NCBI GenBank assembly: GCA_005883255.1
Contig: VAXS01000014.1
Span: 1-7,078 of the forward strand
Reading direction: 5' to 3'
DNA from: Actinomycetota bacterium
GTDB lineage: Bacteria > Actinomycetota > Thermoleophilia > Solirubrobacterales > Solirubrobacteraceae
DNA length: 7,078 bases
The notes under the pieces were generated by a model. It ran no database searches and was not told where the DNA came from. It was given only the letters and a program-made list of their open reading frames with translations. Positions 1 to 6,559 of this stretch are shown here, piece after piece; position 1 is the stretch's first letter; the number at the start of each line of letters is the position of its first letter. A program made the position numbers and the translations under genes.

Positions 1-345
1 TTGGTCACGGGGCTGTTTGACATCTACGCGTTGTTGTTCGGGATCTTCGGGGGGATTTTGGCCACGCTGGTCAACAGCGCGCCGTTGGGGCCGTTTTGGG
101 CCACGTTCTTCACGAACGCTTCCACCACGGATCTGTGGGGGTCGGTGCTCAAGACCACCTTGTTCGGGGCGATCATCGCCATCGTGTGCTGCTACAAGGG
201 CATGACCGCCTCCGGCGGCGCCGAGGGGGTGGGGCGGGCGGTCAACCAGGCCGTGGTCATCGCCTTCCTGGGCGTGTTCGCCTTCAACTACGTCTTCACC
301 CAGACCCTCCTGGCGACGCATCCGGAAATCACGGTGATCCGGTGA
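1..345 (+). CDS. mlaE: MlaE/YrbE-family ABC transporter permease, C-terminal part (cut by window edge)
   Basis: Integral membrane permease of an Mce/Mla-type ABC importer, a family that moves lipids or sterols across the envelope together with an ATPase and MCE substrate-binding proteins. Only the last 114 or so residues are visible; the family is usually about 250-270 aa, so the gene begins before the window. The TTG at base 1 is an internal Leu codon, not a start. Hydrophobic segments lie near residues 8-24, 49-64 and 82-104. The family signature, a Gly-rich loop of the form SGGxEGVGRAVNxAVV, is at about 71-86 and is shared with the next gene. The stop TGA (343-345) overlaps the ATG of the following permease by one base, so the two are translationally coupled and probably form the heterodimeric membrane core. 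Codon use is odd: glycine is mostly GGG and leucine often TTG in the first 200 bases, whereas the next gene prefers GGC and CTG/CTC. Confidence 0.9.
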   Translation: MVTGLFDIYALLFGIFGGILATLVNSAPLGPFWATFFTNASTTDLWGSVLKTTLFGAIIAIVCCYKGMTASGGAEGVGRAVNQAVVIAFLGVFAFNYVFTQTLLATHPEITVIR

Positions 346-1142
346 TGCGCGGCGCGCTCGCCATCCCCCGCGGCTGGCTCGAGGGCCTGGGAGACCTCGG
401 CTCCTTCTCTGCCCGCGTCATCGGGAGCATCGTGGGCGGCCGCGTCGTGCGCTTCTTCGGCGAGGCGCTCCGGCAGTCGGGCATCCTGATCCTCTCCTCG
501 ACGCTGGTCGTGTGGGGGCTGGTGTTCATCATCGGCCTGCAGTGCGGCATCGAGGGCGCCTACTTCAGCCGCTCGGTGGGCGCGCCCGCGAACTCGGGCG
601 TGTTCTCCGCCTGGTGCGACCTGCGCGAGCTCGTGCCCTACGTGTTCGGCTACATGCTGGCCGCCAAGGTGGGGACCGGCTTCGTGGCCGAGCTGGGCTC
701 GATGCGCATCTCCGACGAGATTGACGCCCTCGAGGTCATGGGCCTGCCGTCGCTGGTCTTCCTGTGCGGCACGCGGCTGCTCGCCTCCTGGCTGGTCCTC
801 CCGTTCATGTACGTCGCCGCGATCGGCGCCGGCTTCTTCGCCTCCTACCTGGCCGTCGTGCTGCAGATCGGCGAGGTCTCGTCCGGCGGCTTCCTCCTGA
901 TCTTCTGGATGTTCCAGAACCCACCCGACCTGCTCTACAGCGTGATCAAGGCGATGGCCATGGCCACCGTGATCGTGCTGGTGGGCTGCTACTACGGCTA
1001 CCACGCCAGCGGGGGCCCCGTGGGCGTGGGCCGGGCGACCGCCAAGTCGATGGTGGTGAACCTGGTCCTGATCCACCTGATCGGGATGCTGGGCACCCAG
1101 GCGTTCTGGGGCGCCAACCCGCGAGCCCCGATCGGAGGCTGA
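345..1142 (+). CDS. mlaE: MlaE/YrbE-family ABC transporter permease, second subunit
   Basis: Complete 265-aa second permease of the Mce/Mla-type transporter, located in the cytoplasmic membrane. The ATG at 345-347 is chosen because it overlaps the upstream stop (TGATG) and gives the normal family length; the open frame extends further upstream only as out-of-frame read-through of the first permease. A stretch GGTGATC at 333-339 can pair with the 3' end of 16S rRNA. Visible family marks are the cytoplasmic coupling segment around residues 116-133 (ELGSMRISDEIDALEVMG), which contacts the ATPase in this family, and the C-terminal Gly-rich loop ASGGPVGVGRAT at 221-232. Hydrophobic segments lie near 45-65, 95-112, 135-175, 182-192, 202-217 and 236-255. 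The first 25 residues are amphipathic. The gene directly downstream is not an MCE gene, unlike the mycobacterial order yrbEA-yrbEB-mceA-F, so the MCE genes may lie upstream or elsewhere. The substrate cannot be read from the sequence. Confidence 0.93.
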   Translation: MRGALAIPRGWLEGLGDLGSFSARVIGSIVGGRVVRFFGEALRQSGILILSSTLVVWGLVFIIGLQCGIEGAYFSRSVGAPANSGVFSAWCDLRELVPYVFGYMLAAKVGTGFVAELGSMRISDEIDALEVMGLPSLVFLCGTRLLASWLVLPFMYVAAIGAGFFASYLAVVLQIGEVSSGGFLLIFWMFQNPPDLLYSVIKAMAMATVIVLVGCYYGYHASGGPVGVGRATAKSMVVNLVLIHLIGMLGTQAFWGANPRAPIGG

Positions 1143-1144
1143 CG

Positions 1145-1633
1145 ATGGTCGAGACGCTCGAACGCACGCAGACCGCCCCGGTGCCGCCGCCGGTCGCGCC
1201 CGGCGTCGCCGACGAGGCGCTGGCCCGCCGCGCGCTGCGCGCCCAGGTGGCCCGGCTGGAGCGGCGCCTGGGCGCGCTGGCCGGCGAGCTGGGCCGCGCC
1301 GGGCGCGCCCAGGCGCTGCCCGCCGCGCGGCCCTCGAGCGGCGCGGGCCCGCGCCTCCTGGGCCTGGCCGAGCTCGAGCGCGCCCGCGACCGGCTGGTCG
1401 AGCTCGTCGCGGGCGGCGAGCGCCGGCTGGCCGAGCGCGAGGACTCCGAGGCCGACGCCCGCGCCCGGCTGGAGGCGATGCTGGCCGACCCCGCCGCCCA
1501 TCGCTGGGCGGTCGTGCACCGCGAGGAGCTGGGCGAGCCCGGCTGCGGAGCCTGGCGCGTGGTCCCCCGGGCCGGCCTGCTGGGGATGCTCCTGCGCTGG
1601 TGGCGGGTGAAGCTCTCCTCGGGCTGCCCATAG
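1145..1633 (+). CDS. Conserved-looking hypothetical coiled-coil protein with Trp/Cys-rich C-terminus
   Basis: A 162-aa protein of unknown function. The ATG at 1145 lies 2 bases after the permease stop and is preceded by GGAGG at 1134-1138 with a 6-base spacer, so it is co-transcribed and well translated. Residues 1-22 are a Pro/Thr-rich, probably disordered lead. Residues 23-57 and 73-115 are Arg/Glu/Leu/Ala helices with heptad-like spacing, probably coiled coil, separated by a Pro/Ser/Gly hinge at 58-70. Residues 117-162 look like a compact domain: HRW at 119-121, EPGCGAW at 131-137, a hydrophobic segment at 143-150, then RWWRVK and a terminal SSGCP. Two cysteines (134 and 161) are the only ones. 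From memory, this C-terminal domain (…GCxxW…PRxGLxGxL…WWRVKxSSGCP) recurs in Thermoleophilia proteins, but I could not verify that. No signal peptide is seen. Its position suggests, but does not prove, a link with the transporter. Confidence 0.85.
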   Translation: MVETLERTQTAPVPPPVAPGVADEALARRALRAQVARLERRLGALAGELGRAGRAQALPAARPSSGAGPRLLGLAELERARDRLVELVAGGERRLAEREDSEADARARLEAMLADPAAHRWAVVHREELGEPGCGAWRVVPRAGLLGMLLRWWRVKLSSGCP

Positions 1634-1652
1634 CGCCCGCCCGGCGCGCCGC

Positions 1653-2645
1653 TCAGCCGGACGACTTGCGCAGGCAGAGCGCGTTCGCCGCTTCGGCCAG
1701 CGCCGCGGTCTCGCGATCGACCAGCTCGCTCGCCTCCTCCTGCAGGTGGCGCAGGTTGTCGGCGCTGGCGTCGTCCAGGTCGTCGCTGGACTTGCGCAAC
1801 TCGGTCTGCACGCGCCAGTAGCGGTCGCCGAGCGCTCCGCCCCGGGCGGCGGTGAGCTGGCCCGCCTCGAACTCGGTGGCGTCGGAGCTGCCGTCCAGGA
1901 GCATGTCGATCACCGGCCGCGCCCACTCCAGCGCGCCCCAGTCCCTGACCTCCTTCCAGGGGTAGCGGCGCGTGTGGCTCCCGGTCCCCAGCGACAGGAG
2001 GACGACCGGGCGCTCCCGATCGCCGCGCCAGGCGTCGGCCAGCGCGACCATCGCGGGGTTGGAGGCGAACAGCCCGCCGTCCACCAGCGAGTACTCCTCG
2101 CCGCTGGCCTCGTTGACCACCCGCGCCGCCTCGAAGTAGGTGGGCGCCGACGAGGTCGCGCGGGCGGCCACGTGCATCGGGTAGTCGTAGGCGGCGTCCT
2201 GCCGGGCCCTCGCGCTGCGGAAGAAGAACGGCTGGCGGCGATCGGTGTCGTAGGCGGTCACGACCACGCCGGTGAGGGCGTCGCGCAGCCGGGCCTCGCC
2301 CAGCGCCTCCTTCAGCACGCGCTCCAGCCCGTCAGCCGGGTAGCGCTCGTCGATGGCGCCGTCCAGGCTGCGGATGCGATCGAAGATCGAGCGGCGGAAG
2401 ATGTTCGGCCCCTCGCCGACGTAGAGCTCCAGCAGGTCGCCCGGGCGATAAGCGGGCTTCCCGCCCTCGCCGGGCAGGGCCAGCCCCAGCGCCAGGATGC
2501 CGCCGGTCGAGGTCCCGGCGATGAGGTCGAAGAGGTCGGCGATCGGCCGCCCGGCGCGCGTCTCCAGGTCGGCCAGGACGGTCGCCGGGATGATCCCCCG
2601 AATGCCCCCGCCGTCGATCGCCAGCACCCGCAGCGGCTCCGCCAT
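1653..2645 (-). CDS. Patatin-like phospholipase family protein
   Basis: A 330-aa Ser-Asp dyad lipid acyl hydrolase of the patatin family; members cleave acyl chains from phospholipids or other esters. All catalytic parts are present. The oxyanion-hole glycine loop DGGGIRG is at residues 11-17, the nucleophile elbow GTSTGG at 44-49 gives Ser46, and the catalytic Asp is Asp189 in DGG (189-191), followed by SNPA at 195-198. The N-terminus starts right at the first beta strand (LRVLAIDGGG), which supports the ATG at 2643-2645. There is no signal peptide or membrane segment, so the protein should be cytosolic. The last 40 or so residues form an acidic/Ala helix with a Lys/Arg end. No clear Shine-Dalgarno precedes the start; a near-leaderless transcript is possible (see the promoter entry at 2655-2660). 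The overall form resembles the plant patatin/Pat17-like branch more than CapV effectors. It ends 19 bases from the convergent hypothetical gene. The physiological substrate is unknown. Confidence 0.92.
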   Translation of the reverse strand: MAEPLRVLAIDGGGIRGIIPATVLADLETRAGRPIADLFDLIAGTSTGGILALGLALPGEGGKPAYRPGDLLELYVGEGPNIFRRSIFDRIRSLDGAIDERYPADGLERVLKEALGEARLRDALTGVVVTAYDTDRRQPFFFRSARARQDAAYDYPMHVAARATSSAPTYFEAARVVNEASGEEYSLVDGGLFASNPAMVALADAWRGDRERPVVLLSLGTGSHTRRYPWKEVRDWGALEWARPVIDMLLDGSSDATEFEAGQLTAARGGALGDRYWRVQTELRKSSDDLDDASADNLRHLQEEASELVDRETAALAEAANALCLRKSSG

Positions 2646-2654
2646 CGCCGGCTG

Positions 2655-2660
2655 ACGCTA
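2655..2660 (-). promoter_or_regulatory. Possible -10 element for the patatin gene (near-leaderless transcript)
   Basis: On the minus strand TAGCGT (TAnnnT pattern) lies 9 bases before the ATG. A start site 6-8 bases downstream would leave a leader of only 1-3 bases, which fits the lack of a Shine-Dalgarno. No good -35 box is visible, and TAnnnT is a weak pattern in this base composition. Confidence 0.25.
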
Positions 2661-2691
2661 GCGAGGGCCGCGGCCGGAAGCGCCGCCGGAC

Positions 2692-2717
2692 GTTGAACGA
2701 GCGGGCACACGGGGTAG
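2692..2717 (+). promoter_or_regulatory. Possible stress-sigma (SigB/SigF-like) promoter for the small DUF7218-like gene
   Basis: GTTG at 2692-2695 is followed after 16 bases by GGGTAG at 2712-2717. This resembles the actinobacterial SigB-group pattern GTTT-N14-16-GGGTAT, with 3 of 4 and 5 of 6 positions matching. It would give a leader of about 25 bases ending in the strong Shine-Dalgarno at 2733. TTGAAC at 2693-2698 could instead be a weak housekeeping -35 box, but its partner (TAGGCG at 2715-2720) is poor. Confidence 0.33.
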
Positions 2718-2732
2718 GCGAACGGCACTCGC

Positions 2733-2743
2733 AAAGGAGGTGA
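2733..2743 (+). promoter_or_regulatory. Near-perfect Shine-Dalgarno sequence of the small DUF7218-like gene
   Basis: AAAGGAGGTGA matches the complement of the 16S rRNA 3' end over ten consecutive bases (AAGGAGGTGA). The GGAGG core ends 8 bases before the ATG at 2749. It fixes the start of a gene that would otherwise be easy to miss and suggests high translation. Confidence 0.85.
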
Positions 2744-2748
2744 GCGAC

Positions 2749-2904
2749 ATGGCCAAGAACCACGGTTCCAGCGTCAAGGACGACAAGCAGTACGAGGGCC
2801 TGCGCAAGCGCGGGATGAGCAAGGAGCGGGCCGCGAAGATCGCCAACGCCCCCAAGAGCAGCCAGCGCAAGGGCGGCAAGAAGGGCGGCAAGAAGTCGTC
2901 CTAG
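2749..2904 (+). CDS. Small basic DUF7218-like protein
   Basis: A 51-aa, strongly basic protein starting MAKNHGSSVKDDKQYEGLRK. The N-terminal 35 residues match my memory of a short family now labelled DUF7218, sometimes misnamed Rho termination factor or plasmid stabilization protein, with the pattern MAKNxGxSVKDDxxYExLRxxGxSKExAARIAN. Residues 1-35 probably fold as a small helical domain (KQYEGLRKRGMSKERAAKIAN). Residues 36-51 are a flexible tail with two KGGK units and KKSS at the end. Family members I recall have a longer tail (about 65-80 aa), so this one is short. The start is fixed by the Shine-Dalgarno at 2733-2743. The gene stands alone, divergent from the patatin gene and convergent with metH. 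The biochemical role is unknown; the charged tail would allow nucleic acid binding, but that is only inference. Confidence 0.88.
   Translation: MAKNHGSSVKDDKQYEGLRKRGMSKERAAKIANAPKSSQRKGGKKGGKKSS
2869..2892 (+). repeat. Perfect 12-bp tandem duplication encoding KGGK-KGGK
   Basis: AAGGGCGGCAAG occurs twice back to back at 2869-2880 and 2881-2892 and is followed by one more AAG. It encodes residues 41-48 of the small basic protein. Identity at the DNA level suggests a recent slippage duplication. Confidence 0.85.
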
Positions 2905-2921
2905 CCGGCTGGCGGGCCGGC
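2904..2921. terminator. GC-only hairpin between the convergent small gene and metH (weak terminator candidate)
   Basis: GCCGGC at 2904-2909 and 2916-2921 can form a 6-bp stem with a 6-base loop, starting on the last base of the small gene's stop codon. A third GCCGGC is at 2938-2943, just before the metH stop on the other strand. There is no T tract, so if it works it would be a U-less actinobacterial-type terminator. GCCGGC is self-complementary and common in such DNA, so chance is likely enough to keep this low. Confidence 0.3.
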
Positions 2922-2950
2922 AGTCTCCGGGCACCTCGCCGGCCCCGAGT

Positions 2951-5900
2951 CTAGGCGGCCCGAGCCTCGCCCTCGTCCTCGTCGGCGCGGTCGCCCTCGG
3001 CCTCGACCACCCCGCCCTCGTCGGGGTCGGAGTCGTCGGGAAGCGAGCCGCCCCGCTCGGTGCCCGCGATCAGCTCGTCGGGCACCTTGTCCTCGGGGAT
3101 GAAGCCGGACTTCATCCCGAAGTAGACGGCCTGCGGGTGGTGGGCCACGATCGCCAGCGTCGACTGCTCGGGCTCCACCGCGTGGCCGCCGGACAGCGAC
3201 AGGCCGATCGACGGCGCGTCCAGCGCCCGGAAGACCTTCTCGTGCTCGGACTGGTCGGGGCAGGCGGGATAGCCCCAGGAGTAGCGCCGGCCCTGGTCGG
3301 GGTCGATCCCCAGGTCCGCCCGCACCCGGGCGTGCAGCCACTCGGCGATGCCCTCGGCCGACTGCACCCCCAGCCCGTGCACGAACAGCTGCTCGGCGAA
3401 CTCGCCCTCGGCCTCCAGGCGCTGGACCAGCTCGGTGACCTTGGGCCCGGCGGTCACGGCTTGCAGCGCGCACACGTCCACCTGGCTGGAGTCCAGCGGG
3501 CGGTAGAAGTCGGCCAGGCAGATCCGGTCGTGCCGGGGCTGGCGGGGGAACGTCAGGCGCTCGAGCTCGCGCTCTCCCGGCGCGTCCGGGTCCCACAGGA
3601 TCAGCTCGTTGCCGTCGGCGTTGCAGGGGAAGTACCCCAGCAACGCCCGGGGCTCCAGCCAGTCCTGCTCGCGCCACATCCGCTCCAGGCGGGGCGCGAA
3701 GCCCTCCTCCTCGCCGTCGCCCTCCACGATCCGGCGCCACTCCTCGCCCTTCTTGCCCCGCCCGCCCCAGTGCAGCTTGAACAGCACGTGGCGGTCCAGG
3801 TAGGGGAAGACCTGGTCGAGGTCGACGTCCACCTCGCGCACGCCCCAGAACGGCGGCTCGGGGATGGGCACGTCGGTGCGCGCCGCCGAGCGCACCGAGG
3901 CGTCGGTCTGTGGCGGCGCGTCGTCTCGCACCGCGGGCTTGGCCCGCAGCTCGGCCGCCTCGTCTCGGAACTTGGCCACCAGGCCCTCGCGGGCCGACTC
4001 GTCGATCAGCTGGTCCATCACCGCCAGCCCGGCGAACGCGTCCTTGCAGTAGAAGACGCCGGGCTCGTAGACCTCGTCGGACTCCGCCCCGCGCGGGTAC
4101 AGAGTCCGGCGCCCGAAGTCGCGGTTGATCGCGGCCCCGCCGATCAGCACCGGGTACTCCAGTCCGCGCTCGTGCAGCTCGGCCACGCAGGCCGGCATCT
4201 GCTTGGAGGTCGAGACCAGCAGCGCCGAGAGCCCGATCGCGGTCGCGTCGTGCTCGACGGCCGCGTCGAGGATGTTGGAGATCGGCACCTGCTTGCCCAG
4301 GTCGACCACGGTGTAGCCGTTGTTGGTGAGGATCGTGTTGACCAGCGACTTGCCGATGTCGTGCACGTCGCCGAACACGGTGGCCAGCACGACCGTCCCC
4401 TTGGTGTGGCCCTCGATGCGGTCCAGGTAGTTCTCCAGGCGGGCCACGCAACGCTTCATGACCTCGGCCGACTGGAGGACGAACGGCAGGATCAGCTCGC
4501 CCGCGCCGAACTTGTCGCCCACCTCCTTCATCGCCGGCAGCAGGACGTCGTTGAGCGTGGGGACGGCCCCGATCTTGTCCACGCTGCGGTCGATCCAGTC
4601 CTCGACGCCGTCCTTCTTGCGGCGCAGGATGTGCCAGTGCAGGGCCTCCTCGGGCTCCATGCCCGCGGTGGGATCGCCCGCCTCGTCCTCCTCCTCGGCA
4701 CCCTTGGACTCGAAGTGCTCGATGAAGCGCTGGAGCGCGTCGTCGCGGCGGTCGAAGACCAGGTCGTCGGCCAGCTCGCGCTCGGCCTCGGGGATCTCGG
4801 GATAGGGCGTGATGTGGTTGGGGTTGACCATCGCCAGGTCCAGCCCGGCCTCCACGCAGTGGTGCAGGAACACCGAGTTGAGGACGGCCCGGGCGGTGGG
4901 GGAGACCCCGAACGAGACGTTGGACACGCCCAGCGAGGTCTTGACGCCGGGCAGCTCCGACTTGATCCGGCGGATGCCCTCGATGGTCTCGATCGCCGAG
5001 GGGCGCCACTCCTCGTCGCCGGTGGTGAGCGTGAACGTGAGCGCGTCGAACACGAGCAGCTGAGGGTCGAGGCCGTGCTCGCCGCAGGCCAGGTCGCGCA
5101 GGCGAGTGGCCACCTCGAGCTTGCGCTCGGCGGTCTTGGCCATGCCCTCCTCGTCGATCGTCAGGGCGATCACCGCCGCCCCGTGGGCGGTGGCCAGGGG
5201 GACGACGCGGTCGAGCTTGTCGCGGCCGGCCTCCAGGTTGATCGAGTTGACGATGGCCCGGCCGGGGATCTGCTCCAGCGCCGTGCGGATCACCTCGGGC
5301 TCGGTCGAGTCCACCTGGATGGGCGCCGGCTGGGTGAGCGAGACGCGCTTGACCACCTGGCGCATCTGCTCGTCCTCGTCGCTGCGCTCGGTCAGCGCCA
5401 CGCACACGTCGAGGACGTGGGCCCCGCCCTCCACCTGGTCCTCGGCCACCGCCACCAGGCCGTCGTAGTCGTCGGCCAGCAGCAGCTCCTTGGCCCGGCG
5501 CGAGCCCTGCGAGTTCACGCGCTCGCCCACCAGCGTGGGGCGCGGGTCCTGCACGAGCGGAGTGGCGGTCATCATCGACGACAGGAGCGGCGGGCCTGCC
5601 GCCGGGCGCTCCCCGGACGTGCGGCCGCCCACCCGCTCCACGATCGCCGCGATGTGCTCGGGCGTGGTCCCGCAGCAGCCGCCCACGATGCCCACGCCGT
5701 AGCGCTCCACGAACTCGCCCAGCGTGTTGGCCAGGGGCTCGGGCTCCTCCGGGAAGATCGTCTCGCCGTTCGGGCCCTGGAGCGGAAGCCCGGCGTTGGG
5801 GATGCAGTGCACGGGCAGCGGCGACGCCTCGCCCAGGTAGCGGATCGCGTCGCGCATGTCCTCGGGCCCGGTCGAGCAGTTGAGCCCGATCACGTCCACC

Positions 5901-6550
5901 CGCAGCCCGTTCAGCGTGGTCAGCACCGCCTGGATGTCGGTCCCCAGCAGCATCTTGCCGCCCTGGGGCAGCAGCGAGACCGAGCACTGGATCGGCACCG
6001 AGCGTCCGGTCTGGGCGAACGCCTCGCGCGCCCCGAACACCGCCGCCTTGACCTCGAGGATGTCCTGCGCCGTCTCCACGATGAGCAGGTCGACGCCGCC
6101 CTCCAGCAGCCCGCGCGCCTGCTCGGTGAAGACCTCGACCAGCTCGCGGAAGCCGATCCGGCCCAGCGTCGGGTCATCGGAGGCAGGCAGCTGGCCGGTG
6201 GGGCCGATCGACCCGGCCACGAACCGGCTCTCGCCGGCGGCCGAGCGAGCGATCTCCGCCGCCCGGCGATTGATCTCCAGGGTCTCGTCGGCCAGGCCCC
6301 ACTCCTCGAGCTTGAGCCGGCTGGCCTGGAACGTGTCGGTCTCGACCACCCGCGCGCCGGCGTCGAGCATCGAGGCGTGGACGCCCTCGATGACGTCGGG
6401 CCGGTGGAGGACCAGCGCCTCGTGGCACTTGCCCTCCAGCCCGCCGTAGTCGGCCGGACCCAGGTCGAACTGCTCCAGGGTCGCGCCCATGCCGCCGTCG
6501 AACACGACGACGCCTTCGCGTACGGCCTGGAGAAAGTCTCGCTGCTGCAC
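2951..6550 (-). CDS. metH: Cobalamin-dependent methionine synthase MetH
   Basis: Cytosolic enzyme that moves a methyl group from 5-methyltetrahydrofolate to homocysteine through cobalamin, giving methionine and tetrahydrofolate. Its 1199 aa compare with about 1227 in E. coli. All modules are present in order. The homocysteine domain (about 5-310) has zinc ligands Cys225 (GLNC) and Cys292-Cys293 (GGCCG). The folate domain is at about 335-600 (GERVN 342-346, IQVDS 411-415, VNSIN 434-438, GVSNVSFG 541-548). The helical cap is at about 635-720. The B12 domain (about 720-850) has DVHDIG at 728-733 with His730 as cobalt ligand and GGAAI at 804-808. The reactivation domain (about 895-1165) has the SAM-binding RxxxGY as Arg1089-Gly1093-Tyr1094. 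The start is GTG at 6550-6548; the protein begins MQQRDFLQAV just before the first strand, and GGAGGTGA lies upstream. Odd points are an acidic Glu/Asp linker at about 617-634, a 30-residue charged/disordered linker at about 865-895, and an acidic C-terminal tail from about 1171. Expression is probably controlled by the SAM riboswitch in its leader. Confidence 0.97.
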   Translation of the reverse strand: MQQRDFLQAVREGVVVFDGGMGATLEQFDLGPADYGGLEGKCHEALVLHRPDVIEGVHASMLDAGARVVETDTFQASRLKLEEWGLADETLEINRRAAEIARSAAGESRFVAGSIGPTGQLPASDDPTLGRIGFRELVEVFTEQARGLLEGGVDLLIVETAQDILEVKAAVFGAREAFAQTGRSVPIQCSVSLLPQGGKMLLGTDIQAVLTTLNGLRVDVIGLNCSTGPEDMRDAIRYLGEASPLPVHCIPNAGLPLQGPNGETIFPEEPEPLANTLGEFVERYGVGIVGGCCGTTPEHIAAIVERVGGRTSGERPAAGPPLLSSMMTATPLVQDPRPTLVGERVNSQGSRRAKELLLADDYDGLVAVAEDQVEGGAHVLDVCVALTERSDEDEQMRQVVKRVSLTQPAPIQVDSTEPEVIRTALEQIPGRAIVNSINLEAGRDKLDRVVPLATAHGAAVIALTIDEEGMAKTAERKLEVATRLRDLACGEHGLDPQLLVFDALTFTLTTGDEEWRPSAIETIEGIRRIKSELPGVKTSLGVSNVSFGVSPTARAVLNSVFLHHCVEAGLDLAMVNPNHITPYPEIPEAERELADDLVFDRRDDALQRFIEHFESKGAEEEDEAGDPTAGMEPEEALHWHILRRKKDGVEDWIDRSVDKIGAVPTLNDVLLPAMKEVGDKFGAGELILPFVLQSAEVMKRCVARLENYLDRIEGHTKGTVVLATVFGDVHDIGKSLVNTILTNNGYTVVDLGKQVPISNILDAAVEHDATAIGLSALLVSTSKQMPACVAELHERGLEYPVLIGGAAINRDFGRRTLYPRGAESDEVYEPGVFYCKDAFAGLAVMDQLIDESAREGLVAKFRDEAAELRAKPAVRDDAPPQTDASVRSAARTDVPIPEPPFWGVREVDVDLDQVFPYLDRHVLFKLHWGGRGKKGEEWRRIVEGDGEEEGFAPRLERMWREQDWLEPRALLGYFPCNADGNELILWDPDAPGERELERLTFPRQPRHDRICLADFYRPLDSSQVDVCALQAVTAGPKVTELVQRLEAEGEFAEQLFVHGLGVQSAEGIAEWLHARVRADLGIDPDQGRRYSWGYPACPDQSEHEKVFRALDAPSIGLSLSGGHAVEPEQSTLAIVAHHPQAVYFGMKSGFIPEDKVPDELIAGTERGGSLPDDSDPDEGGVVEAEGDRADEDEGEARAA

Positions 6551-6559
6551 TGCCGGAGG

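Noticed and set aside
1..3. TTG as the start of the first permease
   Set aside because: The protein would lack more than half of the MlaE fold and has no ribosome site in view; the window simply begins inside the gene.
288..1631. Long minus-strand open frame (447 codons) opposite the second permease and the hypothetical gene
   Set aside because: The composition is Arg/Ala/Pro/Gly-rich and low in complexity; it is the shadow of well-supported plus-strand genes.
1642..1651. CGGCGCGCCG palindrome between the convergent hypothetical and patatin genes as a terminator
   Set aside because: A perfect 10-base palindrome has no room for a loop with a stable stem and no T tract follows; it is expected by chance in such GC-rich DNA.
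1653..2645. CBASS anti-phage effector (CapV-type patatin)
   Set aside because: No cGAS/DncV-like cyclase or other CBASS partner is next to it; both neighbours are accounted for by a hypothetical gene and a DUF7218-like protein. The motif form DGGGIRG is the common housekeeping/Pat17-like type.
2901..5987. A 1028-codon open frame on the minus strand, and an 1169-codon one on the plus strand (3137-6646), both overlapping metH
   Set aside because: Both lie across a clearly real MetH with all catalytic motifs. Their translations are Arg/Gly/Ala/Pro- or His/Val/Leu-rich with no domain sense. They come from the strong third-position GC bias.
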